Shown here: piece after piece, positions 27,325 to 36,066 of the stretch
Layout of the letters: each line of letters opens with the position of its first letter
Numbering within the stretch: position 1 is the first letter of the stretch
Source of the DNA: an uncultured Holophagaceae bacterium
GTDB taxonomy: Bacteria > Acidobacteriota > Holophagae > Holophagales > Holophagaceae
DNA length: 44,781 nucleotides
Reading direction: 5' to 3'
NCBI GenBank assembly: GCA_903927605.1
Contig: CAIYNT010000077.1
Span: 1 to 44,781 of the forward strand
Notes under the pieces: model-generated
Databases searched by the model: none
Told to the model about the DNA's origin: nothing
What the model saw: only the letters and a program-made list of their open reading frames with translations
Program-made: the position numbers and the translations under genes

Positions 27325-30300
27325 TCAGCTCAACAGGATCCACACCCGCAGCGCTTCACTGACGCTCCAGGCCTGGGCATCACAACCGCGGGGAGTGTGG
27401 GGGGCATCGCCATCGAGAATCTCGGGCAGTTGACCCAGACAGCCCGAGTCCAGCAGGGGAACCATCGAGCCAAGCCAGGCGCGGGCGGTGGAGCGCGCGG
27501 CGGGATCTCCGTCCCAGGCCAAGTCCAGCGCCTCGCAGAGTAGGGGCAGTTGCCAGGCCCAGGCCGTGCCGTTGTGGTAGGCGGGTTTGCGGCGGGTGTC
27601 CTCATCGCCTTCGTAGCGGCCCTGGTAGGGGCGGATCGGATCGTTGAGCAGGCCGCCCCAGGGCGCGGGGATGGGCAGTGACACGGACACGGGCAGCGGT
27701 GCCAGGCTCCGCAGCCCGCCGGGCACCAGCAGGTGGCGGGCGCAGGCGGCCACAGACCGCTGGGCCCGGAGCCCCGTCACCAGGCCCAGGGACACCAGGA
27801 ACAACTGATTCGGGCGAAGGTGATCGGCGGGTATGGCCTCCTTAGCCGCCACGCCGGGTGCGGCCAGCAGGACATCCGCGAACCAGCCTCGATCCTCCAG
27901 CCAGAAGGCCTCCAGGGAGGCCTCGGCCCGGGCGGCGATGGTGGACCAGGGTTCGCCATCGCTGGGCGCACAGAGGCGATCCAGCAACCGCAGCAAACGG
28001 ATCCACAGGGCCTGGATCTCCACCGGGTAGCCCTCCCGCGGTGAGCCCATGGGATACCGGGTGTCCATCCAGGTGAAGTGCGCGGGGCTCCAAAGCAGGC
28101 CTGAGGCGGGATCCATCCGCACCCCGTTGCGGGCCCCGAGGCGCAGGTGCTCACCTAAGGACGTCAGCACCTCAAGCACGGTACGACTTCCCGTCGCTGC
28201 ATGTAAGAAGGTCGGTCCCAGGTGCTCGGATGCCTCTTCGCAGGCCACAGCCAGCCAGAGCGGGGCATCCGACGTATCCCGATCCCCGGTATGGTCGGCA
28301 CCCAGCATGTTCGGCAGGGTGCCACAGTCTTCCAGGGCTGCGAAGGTGCGCAGGATGAGTCCGGTTTCCTCTGCCAGCCCAGAGGCCAGAAGCCCCCGGC
28401 AGACGATGAGCGTGTCCCGGCCCCAGTCCAGGAACCAGGGATAGCCCGCGATGATGGTCAGCCCATCATCACGACGGGCGAGGAAGGCCTGCAGGGCCCG
28501 GCGGAGGCGGCCTGGGACATCCAAAATGCCGGCCGACTCGAAGGAGAGGACTTCCTCCGGAACTTCATCTTCTGCACTGACCATCATCCGGGCTTCAGAG
28601 CCTGGCGGCAGGGGCAGATCGAACCAGCCCGGGCTCCAAGCGTCCCCTGAATCAGTCAGCCCCCGGGAGCCCTCGATGGGATGGGGGATGCCTCGACATG
28701 CCTCGGGCTGAGGATAATAGGCGCCTGAAGTCGCCCAAGCCTCCAGGTGACGACCAGCGGCGGGCGCGAAATGAAAGCCTGTCCGGTCGTCCAGGGTCGT
28801 GGTGATGGATTGGAAGTGCCATTCCAGTCCTGCATCCAGGCGGGTCTCCACATGGAAGGAACGGTCCTCCAGATCGAGCCGCACCGTGATCCGGACCAAA
28901 TGCCGTGAGGGTAGGTCCGTGTCCTCGCCGGAATTGGCGGGACGGGTCCACCGCAGCACCACGGCATTCTGATCCGCTGGCATGTGGGCCTCGAGGCAAA
29001 GCTCCACCCGCCGCCCATCCCCTGCGCTGGCCAGGAATGTCCAGCGGGCCGGAGGGCCTGCTTCCAAGCGGATGAGGTTGTGACCATCCAGGGCTGTGAT
29101 GAAACCATCGGCATTCACCCAGGCCCGCAGCCGCTTGGCCAGCACGTGGCGGTCTGAGGGAGCCGTGGGGTGAAGGTTCGCCGCCAGCAGACAGTCGTAT
29201 TTGGAGGTGATGCCGCCGAGATCCGCGTGCAGTCTCGCCATGCCGCCGCGCCCATTGGTGAGTAGGGCCAGCCCCTTGTGGCCGGGGCGTGAGAGGTTCG
29301 GTAACTCAGGCAGGTACTGGAGGTCGGCTCGAAGGAGGTCGGCTCCAGCGACGTGCCGCCGGAGGGTGAGGGACGCCACGCCCTTTCGAGCGGGGAGCGG
29401 AGGGATGGCTGTGATGAATCCACCATCCACGGGCACACTTCGCAAATGCAAGTCGGGCTGATCCGCCATCTGCAGCGTGGCCTCGAAAGGGGACGGATCC
29501 TCCAGCATTAGCCAATGGCCCGGTGCCACCAAGCTCACTCGGTGCGCATCCTCGACCTGCCAGACGGTCACCTGAGGAAAAGCGGGGGCCGAAAGAGCGC
29601 CATCCAAGGCCGCCAACAGATCCCGTCGGAGGTGACCTTCATCTATGTGAGGCAGGGCGGCCAGGAAGGCCTCGGGATTCCGCGCAGCACGAAGAGCCAG
29701 ACCCCACCAGTCACCCGGTCCGATCGATTCCGCCGGATGCACCGCGGCCAACGATTGCATGGCCCAGGCGGCTTGGGCGCGGGCAGACCGATAGGCTTCT
29801 CCGGCCAATCCCAGGGGCGTGGGATGGGCTGAAAGGCAATAGCTCCCTCCGGGAGGGAGGACCAGTTCGTGCGCCCCGCCTGGGACGGCACTGCATTTCG
29901 GTGTCGGTTGGCCGAGCAGGTCCACCGGGGCATCACCCAAGGGGGCCCAGTCCACAGCCGCAAGCTGGCTGGTCTGTTCCTGCTCCGCATCGAGGTTCAC
30001 CAACACCAGGACATGATCCAGGCATTCCGCCGAGGTCCGGTGGAGGGCCAGCACTGAGGCGTCGTCGCTGCTGATGCGACGGACTTCCGCGCCATCAAAG
30101 AAGCAGGGGTGGTCCGAGATCAGGCGATTTAGAGTCGCCAGATCCTCGATCAGGTTCGGCTCCGTGCCCCAGGCCAGGTCCCGAGCCTCATGGACGTCCA
30201 CTTTCTCCGTGGCCAGCCACTCCACGCCGGCAGTGAAGCCAAAACCTCCGCTCTGGCCCACGAGGGCACAGAGGCGATTGCGCAGGCGGGACCAGGCTGG

Positions 30301-31566
30301 GCCGCGACCCGCGAGGCGAAGGTTGTCGTGGGTCTCGCTGTAGTGGACCAGGAGGCCGGTCCGCTCCCCTTGTCGCAGGCAGTGGTCCAGGTAGTGGGCG
30401 ACTTCGATGGGGTGGTGGTTCTGGAACAATTCGGAATAAGCCCAGTGCATGCCGCCCCGAGTGAGGAGGGCCTCGGTGGCCTCCCAGGCGCCTCCCAGGC
30501 CTTCGAGAAGGAAGACGGTCTCGGGATAGCACCGGTGGACCTTGGCCGTGATGTACTGCCAGGCCGGAATGGGCACCATGTAGCCCGCGTCGCAGCGGAA
30601 GCCATCCACGCCCCGCCCGCACCAGACGAGGAGAGCCCGGGCCACGGTGTCCCACAGGGCCGGACTGCCCTGATCCAGTTCCACCAGGTCAGCCCAGGTG
30701 TTGCCCCAAGCTCCGGGGCTGTGGAAGGTGCCATCGGGGTTCCGGCAGAACCACTCCGGTCGGTTCTCCAGCAGACGGGAACCCCAGCCCGTGTGGTTCA
30801 CGAGGATGTCGAGGAAGACTTGGCCGTTCCGTTGGTGGACAGCTTCTGTCAACTCCTGGAACTGCACAGCCGCTGTGGTACGCCGGTCGAAGTCCACCAG
30901 GGCCGGATCGATGGCGGTAAGGTCCAACTGCGCGTAGGGGCTGCCGAAGCGGCCCATGCGTGCGAAGGTGGTGGGTACCGGTCCCACAGGAAGCAGGTGC
31001 AGGATACGGCAGCCGAGACGATCCACGATGTGGGGCACGGCCGCCGCGAGGTCCCGCAGGCTTCCCGAGGGCGGAATGACCGCATAGCCGGCAGCATCCA
31101 GGGCCTGAATGGCCTCGACGAGATCGGGCTTCTGGCGGCTTGCCGCGCCGCCGAACATGCGGGGGAACGCGCAGTAGATCGTATTCGCCGTGCGCAGGCG
31201 ATCCGGGTGGACCGAAAGGGTGAGGTCCTCGCCTTCGGGCCAATGCTGAAAGCCATCCGGATCCACGCAATAGGCCTTGACCCGGAAGAATCCCGGCTCG
31301 GTGAGGGCCAGGTCCAACGCCCACCCACCTTCAACTCCGTACAACGGGATGTCGCGCCAGGCGGAGCCGGCCGGATCACCGGAGCCTTCTCCCAGCAGGG
31401 ACAGGATCTCCTCCCGCATCCTTGTCCCACGGGTGAGGTTCGTGCGCAGGAAGGCCTGCCAACCAGGGACTTCAGGCTGTGGATGCGCCAGGCCGAAAGC
31501 CACCCGATCCCCCACGAAGCGGAGCAGCTGAGTACCAGGAGGCGGGGTCATCACAGGTCGGAACAT
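27325..31566 (-). CDS. Fused glycogen debranching enzyme: GH13 glucanotransferase-type barrel plus GH133 amylo-alpha-1,6-glucosidase
   Basis: A 1413-residue protein. The N-terminal ~600 residues form a GH13-type barrel with a VNHTGWG motif, a nucleophile region GVDGFRCDAGY (D326), acid/base FLLEGLGG (E355) and HYSETHDNLR (D414), which together keep the catalytic set. The C-terminal ~450 residues are an amylo-alpha-1,6-glucosidase domain of the GH133 type: GYPWFLDWGRDTLI about 370 residues from the end, DTSDAPLWL, GYPVEIQALW, LRPNQ and KPAYHNGTAWAWQLPL. The combination matches the indirect debranching enzyme of eukaryotes, where a transferase and a glucosidase share one chain. About 300 residues between the two have no clear assignment. 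ATG at 31566 chosen over a TTG at 31572; ribosome site weak. Sits 37 bases after ftsZ and near the glg genes, so it likely debranches host glycogen. Confidence 0.88.
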   Translation of the reverse strand: MFRPVMTPPPGTQLLRFVGDRVAFGLAHPQPEVPGWQAFLRTNLTRGTRMREEILSLLGEGSGDPAGSAWRDIPLYGVEGGWALDLALTEPGFFRVKAYCVDPDGFQHWPEGEDLTLSVHPDRLRTANTIYCAFPRMFGGAASRQKPDLVEAIQALDAAGYAVIPPSGSLRDLAAAVPHIVDRLGCRILHLLPVGPVPTTFARMGRFGSPYAQLDLTAIDPALVDFDRRTTAAVQFQELTEAVHQRNGQVFLDILVNHTGWGSRLLENRPEWFCRNPDGTFHSPGAWGNTWADLVELDQGSPALWDTVARALLVWCGRGVDGFRCDAGYMVPIPAWQYITAKVHRCYPETVFLLEGLGGAWEATEALLTRGGMHWAYSELFQNHHPIEVAHYLDHCLRQGERTGLLVHYSETHDNLRLAGRGPAWSRLRNRLCALVGQSGGFGFTAGVEWLATEKVDVHEARDLAWGTEPNLIEDLATLNRLISDHPCFFDGAEVRRISSDDASVLALHRTSAECLDHVLVLVNLDAEQEQTSQLAAVDWAPLGDAPVDLLGQPTPKCSAVPGGAHELVLPPGGSYCLSAHPTPLGLAGEAYRSARAQAAWAMQSLAAVHPAESIGPGDWWGLALRAARNPEAFLAALPHIDEGHLRRDLLAALDGALSAPAFPQVTVWQVEDAHRVSLVAPGHWLMLEDPSPFEATLQMADQPDLHLRSVPVDGGFITAIPPLPARKGVASLTLRRHVAGADLLRADLQYLPELPNLSRPGHKGLALLTNGRGGMARLHADLGGITSKYDCLLAANLHPTAPSDRHVLAKRLRAWVNADGFITALDGHNLIRLEAGPPARWTFLASAGDGRRVELCLEAHMPADQNAVVLRWTRPANSGEDTDLPSRHLVRITVRLDLEDRSFHVETRLDAGLEWHFQSITTTLDDRTGFHFAPAAGRHLEAWATSGAYYPQPEACRGIPHPIEGSRGLTDSGDAWSPGWFDLPLPPGSEARMMVSAEDEVPEEVLSFESAGILDVPGRLRRALQAFLARRDDGLTIIAGYPWFLDWGRDTLIVCRGLLASGLAEETGLILRTFAALEDCGTLPNMLGADHTGDRDTSDAPLWLAVACEEASEHLGPTFLHAATGSRTVLEVLTSLGEHLRLGARNGVRMDPASGLLWSPAHFTWMDTRYPMGSPREGYPVEIQALWIRLLRLLDRLCAPSDGEPWSTIAARAEASLEAFWLEDRGWFADVLLAAPGVAAKEAIPADHLRPNQLFLVSLGLVTGLRAQRSVAACARHLLVPGGLRSLAPLPVSVSLPIPAPWGGLLNDPIRPYQGRYEGDEDTRRKPAYHNGTAWAWQLPLLCEALDLAWDGDPAARSTARAWLGSMVPLLDSGCLGQLPEILDGDAPHTPRGCDAQAWSVSEALRVWILLS

Positions 31567-31603
31567 CGGCAATTCATCCGCCGAAGAGGCGGGTCAGGGA
31601 GGC

Positions 31604-32863
31604 CTACTCGATGGGCAGCCGCCCCTGGCCCATGCGGATGATGGCGGGCACATGCAGGTCGTCGGCTACGCCGGTCAGTTCGCCGCTGGGAGTGGGGGCC
31701 TGGGGCAGCAACCGGGTGGGCGTGGGTCCCTGCTCCCCGGCGGGCACTTCGCCGTAGACGCGCCCGCTCACCACATTGGCGGGCAGGGGTTGCGACTGGA
31801 GGGGAACCGCGGAGGAGTAAGCATGGAGGGGCGCCCCATCCATGCCGCCGCCCAGGTGGAGGCTGGTGCGGCGCTCCTCTTCCAGACGCTCTTCCTGGTC
31901 GAAGCCACTGGCGAGGATGGTGACCAGCACGCGGTCCTCCATGCCCTCGCCTTCCACGGTGCAGGCCTTGATGTCGGGCCGCCCGCTGTAGTGGTCCTGT
32001 AGATAGTTCATGGCCGACTCGATGGCGGAAGCCTCCATGACCTCCCAGTCCGCGGTAATGGACACCATGACGTTAGCCGCGGCGCCTGACTGGGCCCGTT
32101 CCAGCAGAGGGCAGGCCAGGGCCTTCCGGAGGGCGTCCATGACGGCTTCCTCGCCGCGACCTGCGCCGGTCCCGATGAGGGCTTCGCCGCCGTTGCGCAG
32201 CACCGCCTCGACATCAGCAAAGTCCCCATTGATGATGCCGGGCTTGAGGATGAGATCCGCGATGCCACGCACGCCCTGGATGAGCACGCCATCGGCCACG
32301 CGGAAGGCCTCCTTCATGGTGACGCGGGCATCGCAGACGTTCTTGAGGCGCTCATTGCTGACCACGATGACCGTGTCCGCCGTGTCGCGCAGGTTGCCCA
32401 GTCCGGATAGGGCCAGATCGCCCTTCTTGCGGCCCTCCCAGGCGAAAGGCGTGATGACCACGGCCACGGTGAGCGCACCCAATTCCCGGGCATAGCTGGC
32501 CAGAACCGGGGCCGCGCCGGTACCGGTGCCGCCGCCCATGCCAGCCGTGATGAAGATCATGTCGGCGCCCTGCAGGGCCGCCAGCACTTCTTCGCGGCTT
32601 TCTTCCGCGGCCACGGCTCCGCGCTCGGCGCTGCCACCCGCGCCCAGGCCACGGCTGCTCTGGGGCCCCAGAGGCAGCTTCAGGTGAGCCTTGTTCTGGG
32701 CGAGGCTCTGCTGATCGGTGTTCATGGCGATGAACTGCACGCCGGTGACGCCACTGTCGATCATGCGGTTGATGGCGTTGCAGCCCGCGCCACCCACGCC
32801 CAGCACCTTGATGTTGGCGCCGGGAAGGCTGTGGGGGCAGGGAAGGAAGGGGGTCTCGGACAT
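31604..32863 (-). CDS. ftsZ: Cell division protein FtsZ
   Basis: A 419-residue tubulin-like GTPase that forms the division ring. The N-terminal [17 protein letters not shown], the tubulin signature [19 protein letters not shown] and the T7-type segment [13 protein letters not shown] are intact. After a variable linker of ~60 residues the C-terminal peptide VPAIIRMG is a variant of the usual DIPAFLR-like tail that binds FtsA and other partners. The ATG at 32863 has GGGAG at 6 bases; seven codons upstream another ATG (32884) lacks a site. Last dcw gene here, 39 bases after ftsA. Confidence 0.97.
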   Translation of the reverse strand: MSETPFLPCPHSLPGANIKVLGVGGAGCNAINRMIDSGVTGVQFIAMNTDQQSLAQNKAHLKLPLGPQSSRGLGAGGSAERGAVAAEESREEVLAALQGADMIFITAGMGGGTGTGAAPVLASYARELGALTVAVVITPFAWEGRKKGDLALSGLGNLRDTADTVIVVSNERLKNVCDARVTMKEAFRVADGVLIQGVRGIADLILKPGIINGDFADVEAVLRNGGEALIGTGAGRGEEAVMDALRKALACPLLERAQSGAAANVMVSITADWEVMEASAIESAMNYLQDHYSGRPDIKACTVEGEGMEDRVLVTILASGFDQEERLEEERRTSLHLGGGMDGAPLHAYSSAVPLQSQPLPANVVSGRVYGEVPAGEQGPTPTRLLPQAPTPSGELTGVADDLHVPAIIRMGQGRLPIE

Positions 32864-32902
32864 CGGGGCTCCCGAAAGGGACATTGACTTGAGGGGTCGT
32901 GC

Positions 32903-34117
32903 CTAGAACAGCTTCTTGAAGCGGCCGAGGAAACCATCGCCCCGGTCCTGCTTGCCGCGGGTTTCATTCAGGTCACGCGACAGGGCTTTGACGGCGCCCA
33001 GCGCGTTCACGAAGAAGGGATTGCCGGTGGCCTGAGGCAGACCCACTACGCCCTGGATGCGGCCCAGCACCACGCGGGGCCGGCCCAGCAGGGTCTGGGC
33101 GAGGATGGGCAGGTGGGTAAGCAGTGCCCCGCCACCCACCAAATGCACGCCGCCGTGGATCTCGTGCATGACGCCCGTGCGGCCCATCTCCGCCAGCACC
33201 AGGTTCAGCAGTTCTGCTGCCCGGGCCTGGAGCACCTCGGCGATCTCGCGGCGGGATACCAGGCGCCCTTCTTCCTCGAGCTCGATCGATTCCTCCGTGG
33301 GCACGTGACTGGGGAGCACAGTGCCGAAGCGCATCTTGACGCGCTCAGAAGCGGTGATGCCCCCGAGGTGCTTGGTGATTTCCAGGTCGCGGGTGAAGTG
33401 CGCGCCGCCGATGGGAATGACCGCGGAGTGGAAGAGGGTGCCGTGCAGAAAGATGCCCAGGTGGGTGAGCTGCTCGCCGATGTCCACCACCACCGCACCG
33501 TTTTCGCGGTCCTCGCGGCTCAGGATGGCTTCGGCACTGGCCAGCGGCGAGTACACCAGCTCGGATCCATGCAGTCCGGCATTCTTCAAAGCGAGCTGGA
33601 TGTTCATGATCACCGGGCTGGGCGCCACGATGATGCGGACCTCAGCCTCCAGCGTCTCACCGAACATGCCCACGGGATTGCGGATGTCGCGCTGGCCCTT
33701 GATATGGAAGATCTGTGGAATGCGGTGGAGGACCAGCTCTTCTTTGGCCAGCTTGCAGCTGTTGGTGGCCTGTTCCAGCACGCGGTCCCGGTCGGCGGCG
33801 GTGATGATCTTGTCACTGCTGGAAATGGTGATGGAATCGCGGAGGTTCTCACCCTTGAACTGGATGCCGTCCACCGCCACGCGGATACCATCCACCTTGG
33901 CCTGGCCTGCGGTGTTCATGGCCTCTTCCACTGCCTTCACGATGGCGCGGGTGCTGAGGTCCATGTCCGTGATCTGGCCTTGGGTCATGCCGCCCTGGGG
34001 CGAGGCCTGACCGGTTCCGGTCACATTGAGCGTCCCGTCTTCCTCCTGAACGGCAACCACCGCCACTACTTTGCTTGCACCAAGGTCGAGGCCTAGGAGA
34101 ACGGCACGCTGAGGCAT
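32903..34117 (-). CDS. ftsA: Cell division protein FtsA
   Basis: A 404-residue actin-like protein that anchors FtsZ to the membrane. It shows the phosphate-1 loop LLGLDLGASKVVAVVA at the start, an SHS2-type insert, VVVDIGEQLTHLGIF (phosphate-2), GGVHLVGGGALL (adenosine) and a C-terminal amphipathic helix DGFLGRFKKLF, the membrane-targeting sequence. ATG at 34117 is preceded by AAGGA at 6 bases; the open frame upstream to 34273 lies in the spacer that carries a promoter. Between ftsQ and ftsZ in the usual dcw order. Confidence 0.96.
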   Translation of the reverse strand: MPQRAVLLGLDLGASKVVAVVAVQEEDGTLNVTGTGQASPQGGMTQGQITDMDLSTRAIVKAVEEAMNTAGQAKVDGIRVAVDGIQFKGENLRDSITISSSDKIITAADRDRVLEQATNSCKLAKEELVLHRIPQIFHIKGQRDIRNPVGMFGETLEAEVRIIVAPSPVIMNIQLALKNAGLHGSELVYSPLASAEAILSREDRENGAVVVDIGEQLTHLGIFLHGTLFHSAVIPIGGAHFTRDLEITKHLGGITASERVKMRFGTVLPSHVPTEESIELEEEGRLVSRREIAEVLQARAAELLNLVLAEMGRTGVMHEIHGGVHLVGGGALLTHLPILAQTLLGRPRVVLGRIQGVVGLPQATGNPFFVNALGAVKALSRDLNETRGKQDRGDGFLGRFKKLF

Positions 34118-34141
34118 GAAGATCCTTTTCCTTGCTCTAGG

Positions 34142-34150
34142 TATATACCA
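34142..34150 (-). promoter_or_regulatory. Candidate extended -10 promoter for ftsA-ftsZ
   Basis: On the minus strand TGGTATATA matches an extended -10 element (TG-N-TATATA). It lies 24 bases before the ftsA start, predicting a short leader containing the AAGGA site. No good -35 is seen, as is common with extended -10 promoters. The bases 34140-34149 also form a perfect palindrome GGTATATACC. Confidence 0.4.
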
Positions 34151-34182
34151 GTTTCCGTCGAAAAATCGAGGATTCCCGGTGC

Positions 34183-34200
34183 AGAAAAACGCCGTTTTCT
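34183..34200 (-). terminator. Hairpin downstream of ftsQ
   Basis: On the minus strand AGAAAAC and GTTTTTCT arms with a 3-base loop and one bulged base begin 12 bases after the ftsQ stop. The T-rich arm could act as the U-tract, giving partial termination or attenuation between ftsQ and ftsA. The fold is weak. Confidence 0.3.
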
Positions 34201-34211
34201 TCCCGTGCGCC

Positions 34212-35000
34212 TCAGCGCGGTGGCTTTGCGGAGGAGGAGGCGTCCTCGGGTTCGCCCACGGCCACCTCGTCATCCCACCTCAGGTCCACGTAACGGAGGC
34301 GCGTGAGATCCGGCCGCTGGGACAGGCGGTCCACGAAGAGTCCCTGGAAATTGGGCACGTTTTTCGTCACATCTTGCCGAGAAAGGTAGATCGGTGCGGG
34401 AAGCCCTTCGATATAGGCCACCGGCCCTTTTGGATCGTCACGTAATTCGGTGATCCGATCATAAAAACCCTGTTGCTTTTCACGGAGGGTCCGAGCAGCG
34501 CTCACCAGATGGGCCAGGCCATGATCTGTCTGACTGGATGGATCAACCACCACCGGAATCGGGTTTAAATTGGCTTGGTTGACGCGATCCAGCAGGATCC
34601 CATCGTCCGACACCAGAAATACGCCATTGGGGCGGACCAGCCAGAGGACCGGACGCCGTTCCTCAATGGCGAGGCTGAGGCGGTCCGGCGGGTCTTTGCG
34701 GATCTGCAGCCCGCGCACCCAGCGCTTGGCCTCGATGCGGGTGCGCAGTTCCTCTGCATCCACCCAGAAGAGGGGCTTGCCGAGCACCAACTGTTCAGCC
34801 AATTTCTGGATCTCGGCCTGGCGTTCACCCCTGCAGCCACTGACATTCACCTGCTCGATGACCAGTTTCTGCAGGCCCAGGTACCGCGTGCCCAGCTCCA
34901 TGACTCCCCAGCCTGCGAGCCCCAGGACCGCCAAGGTGATCCCCGCCCGGGCCCAGGGGAGCCAGGGCCGCTTGGGGCGAGTGCGCGGGAGCATGGACAT
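34212..35000 (-). CDS. ftsQ: Cell division protein FtsQ
   Basis: A 262-residue bitopic protein of the divisome. A short basic cytoplasmic segment (RTRPKRPWLPW) precedes one transmembrane helix (AGITLAVLGLAGWGVMEL); the periplasmic part begins with a POTRA-like domain (LVIEQVNVSGCRGERQAEIQKLAEQLVLGKPLFWVDAEELRTRIEA, WVRGLQIRKDPPDRLSLAIEERRPVL), then the FtsQ-type domain with GVFLVSDDGILL. Sequence conservation is low in this family, so synteny with murB, ftsA and ftsZ adds weight. ATG at 35000 has no strong ribosome site. Starts 26 bases after the murB stop. Confidence 0.93.
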   Translation of the reverse strand: MSMLPRTRPKRPWLPWARAGITLAVLGLAGWGVMELGTRYLGLQKLVIEQVNVSGCRGERQAEIQKLAEQLVLGKPLFWVDAEELRTRIEAKRWVRGLQIRKDPPDRLSLAIEERRPVLWLVRPNGVFLVSDDGILLDRVNQANLNPIPVVVDPSSQTDHGLAHLVSAARTLREKQQGFYDRITELRDDPKGPVAYIEGLPAPIYLSRQDVTKNVPNFQGLFVDRLSQRPDLTRLRYVDLRWDDEVAVGEPEDASSSAKPPR

Positions 35001-35011
35001 GGTAGGAAGCT

Positions 35012-35070
35012 ATCAGCTTTCGGCTCTCAGCTGTCACTGGCGGTCTGGGGACTGACGGCTGAAAGCTGAT
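35012..35070. repeat. Inverted repeat spanning the murB 3' end
   Basis: Arms ATCAGCTTTC (35012-35021) and GAAAGCTGAT (35061-35070) are perfect, and the similarity extends inward with a few mismatches (GCTCTCAG against CTGACGGC). The murB stop (35027) lies inside it, so the last ~14 residues of MurB (DQLSAVSPQTASDS) come from the repeat. The text resembles short dispersed 'AGCTTTCAGCTNTCAGC' repeats seen in several genomes. Confidence 0.65.
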
Positions 35071-35959
35071 CGCTTTCATGCCAGATCTCCACCTCAGGCT
35101 CCAACTCCACGCCGTGAGTCTCGAAGACACGGATACGGACCTGCTCCATCAGTTCGGCGAATTCGGCGGCGGTGGCATGGCCATGGTTCACCAGGAAGTT
35201 GGCATGTTCGCGACTCACTTCGGCATCGCCGATGCGCAGGCCCTTGAGCCCGGCCTGATCGATCAGCTGACCGGCGCTTTGGCCTGGGGGGTTCTTGAAG
35301 ATGCAGCCGGCGTTCCGCTTTGACAGCGGCTGGCTGGTGCCGCGTTTCTCCCGGTACTCGGCCCCTTGGGCGCGGATCGAGGCGGGATTACCTTCCACCA
35401 GATTCGCCGTGGCCGACAGTACCACCCGGCCCCCCGTGAGGAAGCTCCACCGGTACCGGAATTCACCCGGATCCGGCACCTTCTCCACCAGTTCACCCTC
35501 GGGTGTGAGGAAACGGTAGTGGCTGAGCACGTCCACCCATTCCCGGCCATAGGCCCCGGCGTTCATGCGGATGGCGCCGCCCAGGGAGCCGGGTATGCCG
35601 CTGGCGAATTCCAGACCCGATAGGCCTGCTGTTGCGGCGGCTTCGGCTAAGGCGATGTGGCCATGGCTGGCGGGGGCGGTAAGCCGGGTGCCTTCGCGCT
35701 GCACCTTTTTGGGCAGAGCCAGCCGCAGCACCGGCGACTCCAGATCCCCCAGCACCACCAGGTTCGAGCCGCCCCCGAGAACCCGCCAGGGCAGGCCCTC
35801 CCGGGCGCAGGCGCGGACGAAGGCCTGGGCCTCCCATTCCGTCGCGGGCTCGAAGAGCCAGCGGCAGAGCCCACCCACGCCGAGCGTGGTGAGCCGCGCG
35901 AACGGCACGTTCCGGCGGTGCGGGACTTGCAGCAGGTCATCAGGCAGGGGGCGCGTCAT
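35027..35959 (-). CDS. murB: UDP-N-acetylenolpyruvoylglucosamine reductase
   Basis: A 310-residue FAD enzyme reducing enolpyruvyl-UDP-GlcNAc to UDP-MurNAc in peptidoglycan synthesis. FAD-binding VLGGGSNLVVLGD, GIPGSLGGAIRMNAGAYG, the active-site serine region SKRNAGCIFKNPPGQSAGQLIDQAGLKG and a C-terminal Glu in VELEPEVEIW are present, with the motif set of shorter (type II-like) MurB. The C-terminal tail after EVEIWHES is not conserved and derives from the inverted repeat. ATG 35959, weak ribosome site. First of the murB-ftsQ-ftsA-ftsZ group. Confidence 0.95.
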   Translation of the reverse strand: MTRPLPDDLLQVPHRRNVPFARLTTLGVGGLCRWLFEPATEWEAQAFVRACAREGLPWRVLGGGSNLVVLGDLESPVLRLALPKKVQREGTRLTAPASHGHIALAEAAATAGLSGLEFASGIPGSLGGAIRMNAGAYGREWVDVLSHYRFLTPEGELVEKVPDPGEFRYRWSFLTGGRVVLSATANLVEGNPASIRAQGAEYREKRGTSQPLSKRNAGCIFKNPPGQSAGQLIDQAGLKGLRIGDAEVSREHANFLVNHGHATAAEFAELMEQVRIRVFETHGVELEPEVEIWHESDQLSAVSPQTASDS

Positions 35960-36066
35960 CGGGGTCCAGTATGGTCTCTTCAGCTCCTTCGCGTTCCCCG
36001 GGGTCTGCTGCTACCTGTCCACCCCATCGGCAAGCCCAGGCCCCAGACTGTCCATGGAGGCATGGC

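Noticed and set aside
30190..31641. 483-residue open frame opposite the debranching fusion
   Set aside because: Same reason; no domain and composition typical of shadows.
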